Shown piece after piece: positions 1 through 11,455 of a DNA stretch of 64,000 nucleotides; the first letter of the stretch is position 1, and every line of letters starts with the position of its first letter. The stretch covers positions 25,727,567-25,791,566 of the forward strand of contig OX579636.1 of NCBI GenBank assembly GCA_951230915.1. The letters are read 5' to 3'. The DNA comes from Antitrichia curtipendula. Its lineage: Eukaryota > Streptophyta > Bryopsida > Hypnales > Leucodontaceae. The notes beneath the pieces are model-generated. The model was not told the origin of the DNA. It saw only the letters and a list, made by a program, of their open reading frames with translations, and did not search any database. A program made the translations under genes and the position numbers.

Positions 1-92
1 GGTTTAGGGTTTGAAACCTTGCGAAGGAAAGCTGTTGGAGATCGAGAGTAACCTTGGAGTGATTTAACCAGAGCTTTCAATTTCTTGTGCAG

Positions 93-508
93 CTTACAAT
101 GAAACTCTCAAGACAGAGCTGCAGCGGCTGCACCAAATCCGCAATCAGCAGAGCCAACCTCTGCAGCAGCACTACTCCCATCAACAACCCATACAACGCC
201 TCCTTTCTCCAGATGCTTTAGAGCTTCAACTCCTCCGATTCAGTAAACTGGATCTCGGTTCCCCAATAATGCCAAAGCCCAAGTCACCCACAGCGTACAC
301 GCGCACGAGCTCAAGCGGCCGGCCTTCCTTGTATCCCACCACCAAAGTGATCTCCCCTGCACGCTCTCCAAACAGCAACAACAGTCCCAATCGACCTTCT
401 CCACAGAGGGTACCTCCCAGCTGCATGGCTCCCGGCGGCGGCGGTGTCAACAAGCCCTTGGGTGCGGGGATGATGGGTGGCACTTCTTTTATGGTACACA
501 ACTCGTAG
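93..508 (+). CDS. bZIP-like transcription factor, last coding exon (5' part outside window)
   Basis: The reading frame is open from the AG acceptor at 91-92 to the TAG ending at 508. It takes one base from an upstream exon, so the protein is partial. It begins with YNETLKTELQRLHQIRNQQ, which resembles the end of a plant bZIP leucine zipper (NETLK-x-E-x-QRL, leucines seven apart). A glutamine-rich stretch, a Ser/Pro-rich segment and a glycine-rich tail ending in MVHNS follow. In plants, bZIP factors of this kind (group I looks closest) bind DNA as nuclear dimers. The basic region and most of the zipper would lie in exons left of base 1. The family call rests on about 20 residues, so it is moderate. 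The exon start is chosen because the acceptor joins the zipper frame directly. Confidence 0.6.
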
Positions 509-1460
509 AAATTGCAACCCTAAACCTCCCTTTCTTTCTTTCTTCAAATCTCTTGCGATTCAGCTTCCCATCTGGACTAGAATCTCACAACTCTGGAGGG
601 TCGCAACTCCGGATGCGACCGACCGGATGTGCGTGTCTGCGAGAGCCTTCCGAGGATGGATTTCAAAGCAAGCCGCGCCGAGGACGACGTGTGTTCGTCT
701 GCAGCATCTGGGAGGATGATGGATCCATGGGTGCACAACTCGTGAAAAAAATCGCCCTTTCTTTTTCCAAAGCTTTTGCAATTCAGCTTCTTCCCATCTG
801 GTGGACGAGAATCTCACAACTCTGGAGCGATCTCACCTCCGGGTACGGTGCGACCGTGTGTGTGTGTGTCTGTGAGAGTTTTCCGAGGATGGATTTCAAA
901 GCAAGCCGCGCCGAGGATGATGCGTGATTGTCTGCAGCAGAAGAGCTTGTGTGTGGATTCCATGAAATTTCTTCAGGTGGGGGGCTACAAATCTGTTGTT
1001 TCTCTGCAACAAACCAACTGCAGTGTCTTCATTTGTTACGCCGGAGACCGTGGTTGCGTTGCTAAATTCTGTGTATTTGTAGGCTTAGTCTGCTGCATGG
1101 AACACGTATGAAGGAACAATTGTACATCGTTTTTTGTGGAGAAGAACTCACTGCAACCACATTGAGTTTGTGTTCGGCTCCCTGTCACTTGCCATGGCTA
1201 GTGGAGTGTAAATTAGACAGAAACTCGCACAGTGAAATGTAAAGAGCTCACGACAGACAGGAAGCCTGCAAAGGTTTCACTTGTTTCAAGGCTTTCTTTT
1301 TTCTTTTTTTTCCTTCTCTTTCTTGTTGATTGTCTTTGGTTCAATCAAGGATGTGGTACACTCCTGATGAATCTTATGGCTTTGACAACAACCGGGACTT
1401 TCAATTTTCAATTTTGTATCGAATGTAATGTAAAATTTATTCTCTGTGACTGACTATTCA
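509..1460 (+). other. Probable 3' untranslated region of the bZIP-like gene, with a tandem duplication
   Basis: No convincing coding sequence follows the stop at 508. Two direct, diverged copies of about 230 bp (about 480-712 and 717-945) share the segment from the ACAACTCGT at the stop codon through CAGCTTCCCATCTGG, AGAATCTCACAACTCTGGAG and a GAGGATGGATTTCAAAGCAA block. The first copy contains the stop codon, so the duplication includes the extreme end of the coding region. Pyrimidine-rich tracts and short overlapping ORFs here look like by-products of the duplication. Assignment as UTR is an inference from position. Confidence 0.5.
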
Positions 1461-2065
1461 AATCAGGTTGAAAATGTTGACTGATGGATGGCGAGTTTGT
1501 TGCTTTTAAAATAGGATTTTGGGTAATTGGAATGGATGTTGTGTTGTGTGGGGAGTTTGTAAACTTTTTGGATATTTTTGGCATAAGTTATGATGTGGCA
1601 AACAATCGGATTTGGTGTTATCCTCGTGGGGATGGAATTTCTCCCTGTGGCTAAGGTACCCACTTGGCCACTTCGTGTTCTGCAAAGCCGCAATAGTTGT
1701 GCTGGCACAATGACTTTTTGCTCCTTTTGGTTGCTTTATCTAATATCTGGGTATGTGATGGATAATGAGATCTCAAAATGCGTGAAATGTTATGTAAAAT
1801 AGTGTAAAATGTTAACCCTTTTAACCTTTAATCCTTAAAAGGATGTGGTCCCATGACCAAGGTAATCACCAAAATGCTTGGATTATTGGACCAATAAATG
1901 CATTCTTTGTTTCTATATTGAACAATCAAATCATCCATTGGCCACTTTTTGGGCCTTGTTGTTTAAGGATTGAAAGATATTGTGAACATTTTTTGTGTGA
2001 TGGATGACTTGATCTAAGACTGTAAGATGGGGAAAAAAAATTCATCATTTTTTTTTTGAAGTTGT
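1461..2065. other. AT-rich intergenic DNA with a dispersed repeat
   Basis: No gene is visible. The stretch from about 1840 (GTGGTCCCATGACCAAGGTAATCACCAAAAT) recurs, diverged, at about 18893-18990 (GTGGCTCCCCATGACCAAGGTAGTCACCAAAAT). Both copies follow a TTAACC(C/T)TT-like start and contain a TCATTCATCA/TCATCCATTG segment, so this is a dispersed repeat that lacks a readable protein. Confidence 0.45.
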
Positions 2066-2295
2066 TTAACCCTTGAACTTCAACATGGATGCCAAATATT
2101 TGATGGATGATGAGGAATCATTGTAGTAGGGTAGAAGTGCAACTATTCATTCTCAGAATTTTGTTGTGGAAAGGGGAGGTCTTCTATAGTAGTTTGACTT
2201 CCAATAAGTGTTTTTGCAATTTCTTAAGCCAATGATTCACACAATAATGAAAAGGGGTGATTTCTAAGGTCACTCTCTTGTCCTTTAAGGGTTAA
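2066..2295 (+). mobile_element. TTAA-flanked miniature element, family B (about 230 bp)
   Basis: It is bounded by TTAA at 2066-2069 (followed by CCCTTGAAC) and TTAA at 2292-2295 (preceded by CCTTTAAGGG). The body carries the family B signature in inverted orientation relative to the copy at 27919: GAAGTGCAACTATTCAT, then GACTTCCAAT, then a CAATGATTCACACA segment. There is no coding capacity. It is best read as a non-autonomous element of the same TTAA-targeting group as the others in this window. Confidence 0.6.
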
Positions 2296-4179
2296 ATACA
2301 TTTTTAGTGACTAGTATTACAAATTCCCTCATTATAATATTATTGACTTTTTCTAAAGAAGAAGGTGTTTAATCCACGAATCACCCTTGTAGTGTATTTT
2401 AGCCATTTCTTGTTGTTTACTCTTGATGTGAATTTTAGCCATAAAAATTATATTTTTTGAGTTTGAGTCCAACTAATGAAATGAGGCTTATCAAGTTCAG
2501 TTTCTACTCCAATTAATTTTTTTGAAAAATTCATAAATTTCAATATTTTATAGTATTATGAACTTTGGGCCTTTAACCATGGTTTGTTGATTTCCTAATT
2601 TTAGAGCGACATGATAACTTTGGTTTATAACATATTATACACTTTAATATACATCTATGGTGAAAGTTTTTGAATTTTTGAGTATGTTTTGTGTTTAATT
2701 TGAATTTTCTTCATATTTTTCTTAAGAAATTCACAGTAGTTTGAAATTTTTCCTAGAGAATTTGAAATTTTTATGACTTGCAATAGATATATAATGTCAT
2801 CTTTGAAAAATAATTATAATTTTATTTCTTTCACGTTCAATAGCAAAATGTAGCAAGCAGAGTAATGGACAAGGAAACTTGAAATCACTAGTCATTGGCC
2901 CATCCTTTAATCCCTAGAAGACCATTGGGTAGTCCAAATTTGCAAAATTGTAAAGATGTATTATGAAATGCAACTTAAAGAATAATTTAATGATGACTCT
3001 CAAACAATAGTTGTAAAATATGATGTATATAGATCATATCCATGTGGCTATATCAACCAGTAAACAAGCATATAGTTTCAATAATATTTGAAGCCAAAAA
3101 TTAAAAGTTCCTTTAAAAATTGATTGTAGATTGAAAATTTGTGATTTTACAAGAATTTTATTTTCTAAGTTCAAAATGTTAAGTTCTAATTACAATGATT
3201 TTTGAAGATTTTAGTTTAACTTTTTTATTCAAGTCATTTTTAAAGGGTCATATTTTGAACTAAAAAATTACTTTTTGAGTCTAGACCTACTAGTTTCCTT
3301 CGAATTATAGAAGATCTGCAAAACAAAATCTTCAGAATCTATGCCATACAAATGTCAAAGAACTAATATAATAATCTTTAAGAAAAAAATGATGGATGAA
3401 AAATGCATTTTTGCGTGCTTGGGATGTGTTTGCGTTCATCCATTGTTTAAAATTTGAATGTCTTGTCTTTTAGGAATTAAAGGTTAAAGACAAGGACAAC
3501 TATATTTCAACCTCAAATTTTTTTGTGTGGTTTTGAACAATTTTTATTAGGATAATTTATTTGTTCAACAAAGTAATTTCCTAAACTAATGTATACAATG
3601 TTCTTCAATCAATCTTATGACATGATTTATTTTTTTTGTGTTTAAAATGTATATTCCACAATATGGTCCATCAAAATGATTATTTAAAATCAAGGCTTTC
3701 TTTATCCTTGCCCCCTAAATGCCCGAGGCACCAAATTTTGGTTTCAACAATATTTTGAGGTTATATAAAACCTAACCAAGTTGCCATTTGTAGTAGTTTA
3801 TATTTTTGAAAAATTCTTTTTAAAGTCTAGTTATAGCATCAAAAATCTGATTTTGAAAATGACTAATTATGATTTTTCTATTCAAGATTTTGTACAAGGG
3901 GGTCCATTCCATTGCAATCTTGACTTTTTGTAGTGTTGAAGGCTTATGGAAATGAGCCTCAAATACATTAGATCTTGAAAAAAAATCACATTAAAAAGAA
4001 ATTCAGAAAATTGTAGAATAGATTTTGAGAAGCCATAAATTGATTGGAGTTATGCATATTAGGCCCTTTATCCTCATTTTTTTTTGGTGACCAACATTTT
4101 AGATTTGACATGTGAAAAGAGGATTGAAAGACTTCAAATTACTTTTTTAGTTTGAGCACCTTCGTAATCAAACATTATA
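2296..4179. other. AT-rich non-coding DNA
   Basis: Very AT-rich sequence with homopolymer T and A tracts. No ORF of convincing composition and no RNA gene were seen. A short segment near 3360-3480 (ATGGATGAAAAATGCATTT, then TTTTAGGAATTAAAGGTTAAAG) resembles the edge of a decayed repeat, but no boundary could be defined. Confidence 0.4.
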
Positions 4180-4365
4180 ATCTTTCAATCTATAAATGGT
4201 ATTGTTGTGTTTGCTTATCCTATATGATCTCTAACATGTGTAGTTTGAATTTGTTTAGTTGCAATTCAAAAAAAATTGATACAACTTATCAAAATGCTGA
4301 CTTTTTGTCCAATTTAGAGCAAATTCCTAGAAGTTCAAAAAAGGCCTTGGGCATTTAGGGGTTAA
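4180..4365. mobile_element. 3' end of a TTAA-flanked repeat (fragment)
   Basis: The right end reads CCTTGGGCATTTAGGGG followed by TTAA at 4362-4365. The body (TGATCTCTAAC, TAGTTTGAA, CAATTTAGAGCAAATTCC) is repeated in reverse orientation at about 18393-18560, where TTAACTCCTAAAATGCAGTGCCCAAG marks the matching end. The far boundary is unclear in both copies. No protein is encoded. Confidence 0.5.
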
Positions 4366-5065
4366 AAAGACTCACCTCCATATTGCATTGACAATCAAGC
4401 AAATACAACAATATTATAACTTAATCCTAAAGTGTTGTGTAACAACAAAGTGGTTGATGAAGGATGAAAATCAATGAAATCAAAGCTTATTTGACCAAAG
4501 TTTTTTTAGAATTTTTTTAGAATTTTGTATATGTATCATTTGGCGAAAAGTCCCTTCTTGAAGAACTAGACAAGATGTTAAATCATTGGATCACAAAATA
4601 TGCCTTTTTAGTGTATTTGACAAATTCCTAATACCTCCTTGCTTTTGATATGAAATTCAAACATTAAAGTGATCTTTTTTGAATTTGAATACAACTAACA
4701 AAATGCAGCTGACACAATCAAATCAGTGAATGACCAGCTCACGAGAAACTTGCTTGCAAAGAAAGCAGTAAGGTGAACACATAGTGATCTCTATAGCAAG
4801 AAAACCACAAGAGTAGGTAAAAACAGATTCTTCCTAAGCTAGTGATGAAAGCACACAATGAAAGCTCACTCCTTGTTCCTGCTCGGGATGCACAAAACAG
4901 TTGCCCCACACTTAGTTTTGTTGCCTTGGGTTATTAACAGGCAAAATTTAGACCATGCGCTATACCACCGACACTAACTCAGTAGAGAGCTCCCGACCAG
5001 ATGAGCACAACCAATCCTTGCTCTCCGCAACACGAGTATCATCAAGTAACCCTAAACCTTAACCC
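4366..5065. other. Intergenic DNA without recognised genes
   Basis: The first half is AT-rich. From about 4700 to 5060 the base composition is more balanced (for example CTCCTTGTTCCTGCTCGGGATGC). No open frame of useful length, no splice-compatible coding pattern and no family were recognised. A CCCTAAACC / AACCCTTAACCCC string at 5049-5073 precedes the TTAA element but is not a telomeric array. Confidence 0.4.
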
Positions 5066-6044
5066 TTAACCCCTGAACGTCACAGGGGACGAAAAACGTC
5101 CTCACAACCTAAAAGTCAAATTCAAAGGGTTGTAACTTTTGCATCCAATGTCCAAATTCAGTAAAACTTGTTGGAGAAGTTTTTATACTAGTCTAGTTTG
5201 TGTGATAAAATTTTCAGATCAATCTAAGATGTATAATAGTTTTGGGAGCCAATCGAAGTTCATAGGTTCAATTTGAGCTCACCAAACTGCATTTGATGGC
5301 TGCAACTTTGGGGGCTTGTATCTTTGTAATCTAATGGGTTTTTTTCAATAAAATTTGTTGGATTTTGTTTCCACTGAAGTCTAATTGTTGTGGTAAAGTC
5401 TTCATGTCAATCCGAGTTGTTTCAAATGATTGGGAGCAATTCAAAGTTCAAAATCCAGACATTGGTGGATTGCAGTGAACTTCGGCGGCCTATAACTTCT
5501 TCATACAATGTCCAAATCTAATAATGCTTGTTGGTAAAGTTGTGCATACTAGTCTAGTTTTTGTGGTTAAAATTTCATAGCAGTCCAAGTAGTTATGAGT
5601 GATTGAGAAGCATTTTAGTAGAGGGAGGTTCAGTCATAGATGTGATTTTTTGTTACTTTTTTCACTGTTTTCTGACATTTCAAATCCGTTTTGCGGACAC
5701 AATGATTCATTTAAATGATATTTTTTTCCCACCAAAGTGTATATATTCTGTTTTTGAATCTCTTTGTAACTTAAAGTTTTTTCATTTGAGTAGGTTTAGA
5801 AATCGAATTTCACCTCCAAATGTGTTTTTAAGAAAATTTCAGCACCTTTTTTCAACACTAAAATATTATAATCTTTTAATCTATACGGTCAAATGACCCC
5901 AAATTTGTTCCACACCATCTACAACATGCACACTACAATATTGTACGGTTGAGATCTTCATACCTTACTCTAATTTTGACTTTTCAGACTTGCAAAGGTA
6001 GGCAGTTTTTAAGCCTGGTTGGACCTCTGACGTTTAGGGGTTAA
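5066..6044 (+). mobile_element. TTAA-flanked non-autonomous element, family C (979 bp)
   Basis: TTAA at 5066-5069 and 6041-6044 bracket terminal inverted repeats: CCCCTGAACGTCACAGG on the left, and CCCCTAAACGTCAGAGG as the reverse complement of the right end. The body contains repeated GTCCAAAT(C/T) and AAACTTGTTGGA-type motifs. A second copy lies inverted at 29408-30374. No transposase is readable; the longest frame (5603-5896) is AT-rich and unlike a known protein. The TTAA target and CCC-starting ends fit the piggyBac superfamily pattern; that placement is inference. Confidence 0.7.
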
Positions 6045-7468
6045 ACCCGGGCCCATCCGTTACTTCCGAGACCAGCAATCAGTGAGAATATTGTGTTCAT
6101 CAGCGAAACAGTCGTGAGCAAAGTAAGTAGAGGTCATAGTCAGAGCATATGAGAAGTGAAGAGAAAAATGTTCAAAAAACATATGAGCAAGGGTACAGAT
6201 CGATCTTGTTCCGGAAGCTGTTACTTGCACGATAGGAAGGTAGGAAACCCATTCGAAGACAAACCTGTAATCCATGCACCGAGGTCCCCCCATGTAACCC
6301 TCAGCTGCTTGTAACAGCTTCGCTGTGGTGGGGAGAGATGAGGAGATGAAGCGCAGCAGAATTTTTGAATTTTTGAGCAATACAACTGTCTCCCACCGTC
6401 TGAGCAGTTCGTCGCGATACAGAGAAAGACTAGCAAAACACAAATACACTTCGTACTGTATTACGGTACTCATCCCCCGCGCTTCATCACCTGCATAAAA
6501 AATGGCGAGACTTTCATTTGAGCGGGGTGCCAGAAGAGACGTTGCCAAGGAGAAACAGAGACGGTGCAGACAGGGCGTGAGGGAGTGCCACTGGCCAACG
6601 ACGTGGAATTACATTAAAATTTTCGGATGTCGCGTCTTGTCTTCAGGGCACTTTCGGGTGCAACAAGGCCGTAGTCTTGGGGTCATAGTCTCGAAGGGTC
6701 ATACCAGGTGAATTAGACAAAGGAAGCCAGCTTGAGAAGGCTCCCATCACTGATAAAACTTGCTCCCCAGTGCACGTCACGGAGTAGGCATAGTAGCGGC
6801 AGCCAGCAATTGAGTCCAAAGAACTCACATTATATATATATAGAGAGAAATACAAGTGCTCTTCACCCAAAACCATGCCAAAAATGATTGATCGTAACCC
6901 TAAAATGCACTCAGGAATACATTAAAAATGGGTCTTTAGGATATGTTCCACTTGGAGCGCCAGGACAGTGTGCACCAGTGATCCACTGCCAAAAAAAGCC
7001 AACCAGGAACGGCAGTCCGTGTCTCTCAATCTTCCCACTAAGACCGATTGACATACTTCAAATGCACCACGGAACAGTTCTAGAGAGACGCAACCAAAGA
7101 ACAGTAAAAGCAAGCCTCCTCCGATATAATAGAAGATACCTGAAAAGAAGTCCACTCCTAAACCTCAAAATGTAGTTTGGAGCATAGCAATCGTCAATCG
7201 TCAATCTTTGTTTGCCCAAAGTTCTCTAGCAACTAAAAGGTAACAGAAATAACTCACATGCAGCAATTATTCCAGGATTATGTAATTTCGCGCTCCACAT
7301 TCAAAAATTCCGGAACTGAGTGAAGCTGATAAGTTGCATCTGAGTCGCTAATGTATGCGAAGGTCTCTCAACCAGCAATAATTGGGTTTGCTAGCCGGCC
7401 TCAAGCTTAAGAAACTTAGCACCGGCAGAAATCTGCAGCGCCTAGTAAGTCTGAAGGAGTTCACTGCT
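6045..7468. other. Less AT-rich flank downstream of the ankyrin-like gene; possible 3' UTR or non-coding transcript
   Basis: Base composition becomes similar to that of the neighbouring gene. The longest frame here (6060-6548, minus, 162 codons) has no recognisable domain and its composition is not persuasive, so it is not called as a gene. The stretch next to 7468 may be the 3' untranslated part of the minus-strand ankyrin-like gene. A TATATATATATA run sits near 6830-6841. Confidence 0.35.
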
Positions 7469-9196
7469 TCACGAAAAGGTACAAAAAGATGCTGCCTTAT
7501 CAACTGCAACAACTTCTTGACACCAATCGGGTAGACATACCGCAAGATGGCCCAACAATTTGGATTTATCAGCTTCCAGCACTTCAATTTCTGTCAACTT
7601 GCCACTGCCTCTAAACAAATGGAACACAGCTGTTGTTAGCTCTCCTCTTTGCCGTTGTGATAAAAGAGAACCTGGTGCTTGACAACATGCTCTGTAAAGT
7701 GGCAAATAAGCGATTGCAACCTGGAGCTCCATGGGCAGTTCTTTGAATCCCGAGTCACTGCGTCTTCTGAGAAGCATCCATGTCATGTAATGTGCATGGC
7801 CTGCCGCGACGCCTTCTTCGAAAGCTTGTCGAGACCACTCTTCTCTCAGCCGCTTCTTGACAAGGGGGTCTGTTTTTGGCAACTCTGCCAATATCTCTGC
7901 TTCCCTCAGAGTGGTAACAGGATCATCCAGGAAATTAGCATGCAGAGCTAAGAGAACTCCCTGTGGACCGCGAGGCGGACCTCTGAAAGTTGACGCTGCA
8001 CATCTCACTGCATTCACCAAACAAACTAGGTCTCTAGGTCTTGGAAGAGCATTCATCAGGTACTGTATAGCTTCCCCTTGGCAAAAGGTTACTGCCATGT
8101 CAAGATACACATATGCAGCCTCGTAGCACTTCTCCTCCACCAAGCACTGCACTAATGGATAGAGGACATTTGATCTGGCAGCTTGATAGACAGCAAGAGT
8201 TGTTACGGAGAAACCCAACTTTCTGACGTCGCATTCCACAAGAAGAAACCTCAGCATTCTCAACGGCCAGTCCAATTTGCAGGTCACTGAGTCACAATTT
8301 TCTCCTCCATATTGGTATGAACAATTCGAAGAATGCAGCAGAGACATAATACATGCAGACTTTGAATGCAACACCTCGGGGTGTTTATATAGACCTCTGT
8401 ACACAGCTCCATTCCTACACACTACCAAAAGTATCTCCATCATGTCCTGTACATCAGGAACAAAGCTGGAATTGCATTCTCCACTTTTGTGTTGCAAAAT
8501 CTTCCGTCCTGGATATGATATAGCTCGCTTTTTCTCTTGCAATTTAGTCAACTTGGTGTATAGAGTGACGCAAACCATCAGCGAAATTTTGCCCATAAAT
8601 TCAGCTGTAAGATAACGAGAACCAAGCGTTATAAGACCCTCAAGAACTTTAGTCTTGTCTTCAAACACGTGCTTATTCCAGTATCTGATAAGTGCGTCGC
8701 CACAAGTGACTTGTATAGCTGTCTGGAAGCTTCTGGCACCTGCTTTTGCCAATTCGCCAATGGCATCACCGAGAAATTCAGCTTCTTTCTTGGACTTGCA
8801 GCTCCATATCCGGGCTGCTCCAAGGAGCAAGCACCTGTCCAGCCCTTCCAAGTCGGCCATCCGTATCACATGATGAAGTAGATCCTTTCGCAGGCCCACT
8901 AGAGAACCTACAAAAGCCGCACCAATAACAATCGAACGCGACCGGGGGAGCAATGCATCGACAATATGTCTGTGTCCAGAATAGCCAGCACAGGCTGATG
9001 CAGACGAAATATTCGTCGCACCAGCTTCAATAAGAGTATGCAGGACCTCTTCATTGCCTAAACTGGCAGCTTGAAGCAAAGCATAATTCAAGTTTCTTTC
9101 TGACACACCAGAGTTTCTCAACAATTCAATAGGCTCCAGACGTTTTCTTCGACATGCTTCCTCACATGCCTCCACCATAGCACAGGCACGTGCCAT
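7469..9196 (-). CDS. Ankyrin-repeat-like protein, intronless, 575 aa
   Basis: A single uninterrupted frame of 575 codons starts at the ATG of MARACAMVEACEE and ends at TGA (7469-7471). Residues about 30-90 read as ankyrin-like helix-turn-helix units: LNYALLQAASLGNEEVLHTL, then IEAGATN, then a GYSGHRHIVDALL unit. The rest is helical and leucine- and cysteine-rich, possibly degenerate repeats, with no catalytic motif, signal peptide or clear membrane segment. Ankyrin repeats normally mediate protein-protein contacts; the specific role here is unknown. The frame length and balanced composition against AT-rich surroundings make it a real gene. An upstream non-coding exon or a 3' intron cannot be excluded. 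The family call is inference from the N-terminal third only. Confidence 0.65.
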   Translation of the reverse strand: MARACAMVEACEEACRRKRLEPIELLRNSGVSERNLNYALLQAASLGNEEVLHTLIEAGATNISSASACAGYSGHRHIVDALLPRSRSIVIGAAFVGSLVGLRKDLLHHVIRMADLEGLDRCLLLGAARIWSCKSKKEAEFLGDAIGELAKAGARSFQTAIQVTCGDALIRYWNKHVFEDKTKVLEGLITLGSRYLTAEFMGKISLMVCVTLYTKLTKLQEKKRAISYPGRKILQHKSGECNSSFVPDVQDMMEILLVVCRNGAVYRGLYKHPEVLHSKSACIMSLLHSSNCSYQYGGENCDSVTCKLDWPLRMLRFLLVECDVRKLGFSVTTLAVYQAARSNVLYPLVQCLVEEKCYEAAYVYLDMAVTFCQGEAIQYLMNALPRPRDLVCLVNAVRCAASTFRGPPRGPQGVLLALHANFLDDPVTTLREAEILAELPKTDPLVKKRLREEWSRQAFEEGVAAGHAHYMTWMLLRRRSDSGFKELPMELQVAIAYLPLYRACCQAPGSLLSQRQRGELTTAVFHLFRGSGKLTEIEVLEADKSKLLGHLAVCLPDWCQEVVAVDKAASFCTFS

Positions 9197-11455
9197 CAGA
9201 AAATGTACATAAGAGCTGGAGCTATGTCACGAGACTGCATTCATCGCACTAACAAGTTAGAACTTAAAAGGCATCTCAAATGTCGTTCCTGTTTTGGACG
9301 CAAGCCCTAGAATTGAAAGTCAATGTAGTCAGCACGTCACCATTGACTATCACTAAACGGTCCAATTCGTCTGCTAGAGTCTTACAGTACTATCCATAAC
9401 GGTGCACCGAGAGGAGGAAGAGGGAGGACGCGCATTAATATGAAGCTCTCTAACAGTCTGCGTGCTACAATAAACTTGCTAAAAACACTCATTCAAGCTT
9501 CCAGGGTTCCTGCAGTGAACATGGGATTTAATTGCGTCCAAATTAAACATTCAACTTACGACATCGCTCTGAATAAGTTATAATATATATTCGAAACAAT
9601 TGTAGGAAATTCTAAGTGGATGGCGCAACGAGAAGTCATAAAATAGCATCTAAATCGTGATTATTAATGGCCAACCTATATTATCGGCCAACTAATTGAC
9701 TTAATTAGAAGAGTTAGTGATGATCACGGTGACCAAGAGTCCACTCCAAATCTAATGCTTCGAATGAACAAGCATATTCATTTAATGAGAGAGACGCAGC
9801 GGTTTATGAAGATAAACCTCCTTAAACTATAAAAAGAAATTATTTTCAAGGGGGATTTATGTTACTGCTGCCATCCCAGACATTAAGCAGTGCAGACAGC
9901 AACCGTGAACAGTACCACGTAATGAACAACATTCTGAGTGGGTATCAACAATACGATCCTCTGTTAAAACGAAGGTGAATGTCACCACAATATCATACTC
10001 ACAGGGATCCACTCGTTTACCAGAACTTCCATTTCAAACATTGCTGGCTCGCGCGGAAGAGGAAGAAAAACATAAAAATTGCAATATTTTTCTAAGACCA
10101 GCTGCCGTGTTTTCGTTCGCGAGACTTTTGAGTACTAGTAGAGGGGTGCCGTAAACTAAAAAGCGCTCCTCTATTTTAATGCTGGCTTTAATCGTGTAAC
10201 AACCTATGACGTCATGAAAACGAAAGTACGAAAGAGGAAAGGGGATGCTCCAGTGAAGGTGTTTTGCCCTAGTGGATTCTAATTGAGACCCGTCAACCGC
10301 ACCTATCGAGGAGAGGAGATTCAATCTGTTGACCCTGCCGGTCTTGCTCAACGCCTAGAAACAGTTCCGTGATGCAGCAACTTCATAATCTAAGGAAGAA
10401 GTCGCACAAGTTGATACGCATTGAAAACGAAAGATTAGTTACCCTCACAAATGGAGATAGAAATGAAGAACAATCAATGATTATGTTCTGCTACCGAGTC
10501 TTAACCCCGCACAATATTTATTACAATCGGAAGGTCACACCTATCAAGAATTAGCATGTGACTAACGAGTCTTTGGTCTCCATAGCCGTCGGCATATGTT
10601 TAATGAAATATTTGCGCTTGAATTCCACAAGCAAGTATACGATGCCTAATAGTTTGATACCCTAACCTTCTCATCCACAAGCCAAAACGCAATGTATATC
10701 ACGAATGACATGGCTTGAGCTGCACAATCAGAACTATTACCGATACTGCTGTACTCATCACAAAACTCATGAAACTACAATAAACTTCAAAAGCAAGAAG
10801 CGTCTTCCCCCTTAGTCCGACACAAACAAAAGTATTCTTAATCACAACCTTTTCGTCGCAAACACCGACCAGCGCAACCTCATGCCTGATTAAATCTCCC
10901 CTTACGACACTCTAACACCAACCGGAACTCGACGCAACAACCTCCACCATCCACAATTGGAGCTCTTCTCTCTAGAACACGAAATGCTTACCCTCAAACC
11001 CCAAACCATCACAGAAAAAAACAGAAAACACAAACAAACGCGATGTTCCACCCTTTGCCACCCAGAAAAAGTCGGATAAGATCATGAAGGCGTTACCAGA
11101 AGGCTAAGACGACACGAAATACCGAAGTCGCGCCCAGCGCCAAGCCACACCCGCCGTGCGGAGCTCCATCGCCCTCGCTCTCTTCGCCAAAACCAAGCTT
11201 TCCCTGTGTTTCGTCGAGGAGAAGACCCGGAGGCCATCGACCGACCAGCGGTCAGGATTACTGTCCGCTGCTCTTCACAAAATTCACTCTGTACTAATCC
11301 ACCGACCTTCGGACGTTCGTTAACATTGATCTTCGTGGGCATCCGCTGGTCGTCGGATTCCTCTTCAGCAAACCTGCACTAAACCGGCACTAAAACACCC
11401 TTCGGGTGTCGGGACCTATTACCACTCTCTCCCCGGTCCGTGACGCTCTTTTCAA
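9197..11455. other. Intergenic, moderately AT-rich; likely includes the ankyrin gene's 5' region
   Basis: No recognised gene. Small frames at 10034-10351 and 11082-11342 (minus) have no domain, no conserved splice partners and no convincing start context. Composition is more balanced near 10.9-11.45 kb (many CACCAAC/CGACG strings), which could be a promoter or untranslated exon of an unrecognised transcript. It ends abruptly at a palindromic AAAATTTTAAAAATTTT run at about 11453-11495. Confidence 0.35.

Noticed and set aside
1..20. Telomere-like GGTTTAGGGTTT at the window start
   Set aside because: Only about one and a half TTTAGGG units are present and they run into intron-like gene sequence. 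It is not an array.
4930..4990. Minus-strand GGTGGTATAGCGCATGG resembling a tRNA 5' half or A box
   Set aside because: No B box at a suitable distance and no cloverleaf can be formed.
5049..5073. CCCTAAACC / AACCCTTAACCCC string resembling telomere repeats
   Set aside because: Too short and irregular; it is explained by the end of a TTAA-CCCCT element.
6060..6548. 162-codon minus-strand frame
   Set aside because: No domain, no conserved motif, no splice context, and an overlapping alternative frame of similar quality. It may be UTR or non-coding RNA, so no gene was called.
10034..10351. 105-codon minus-strand frame
   Set aside because: Composition and content are not protein-like enough and nothing recognisable is encoded.
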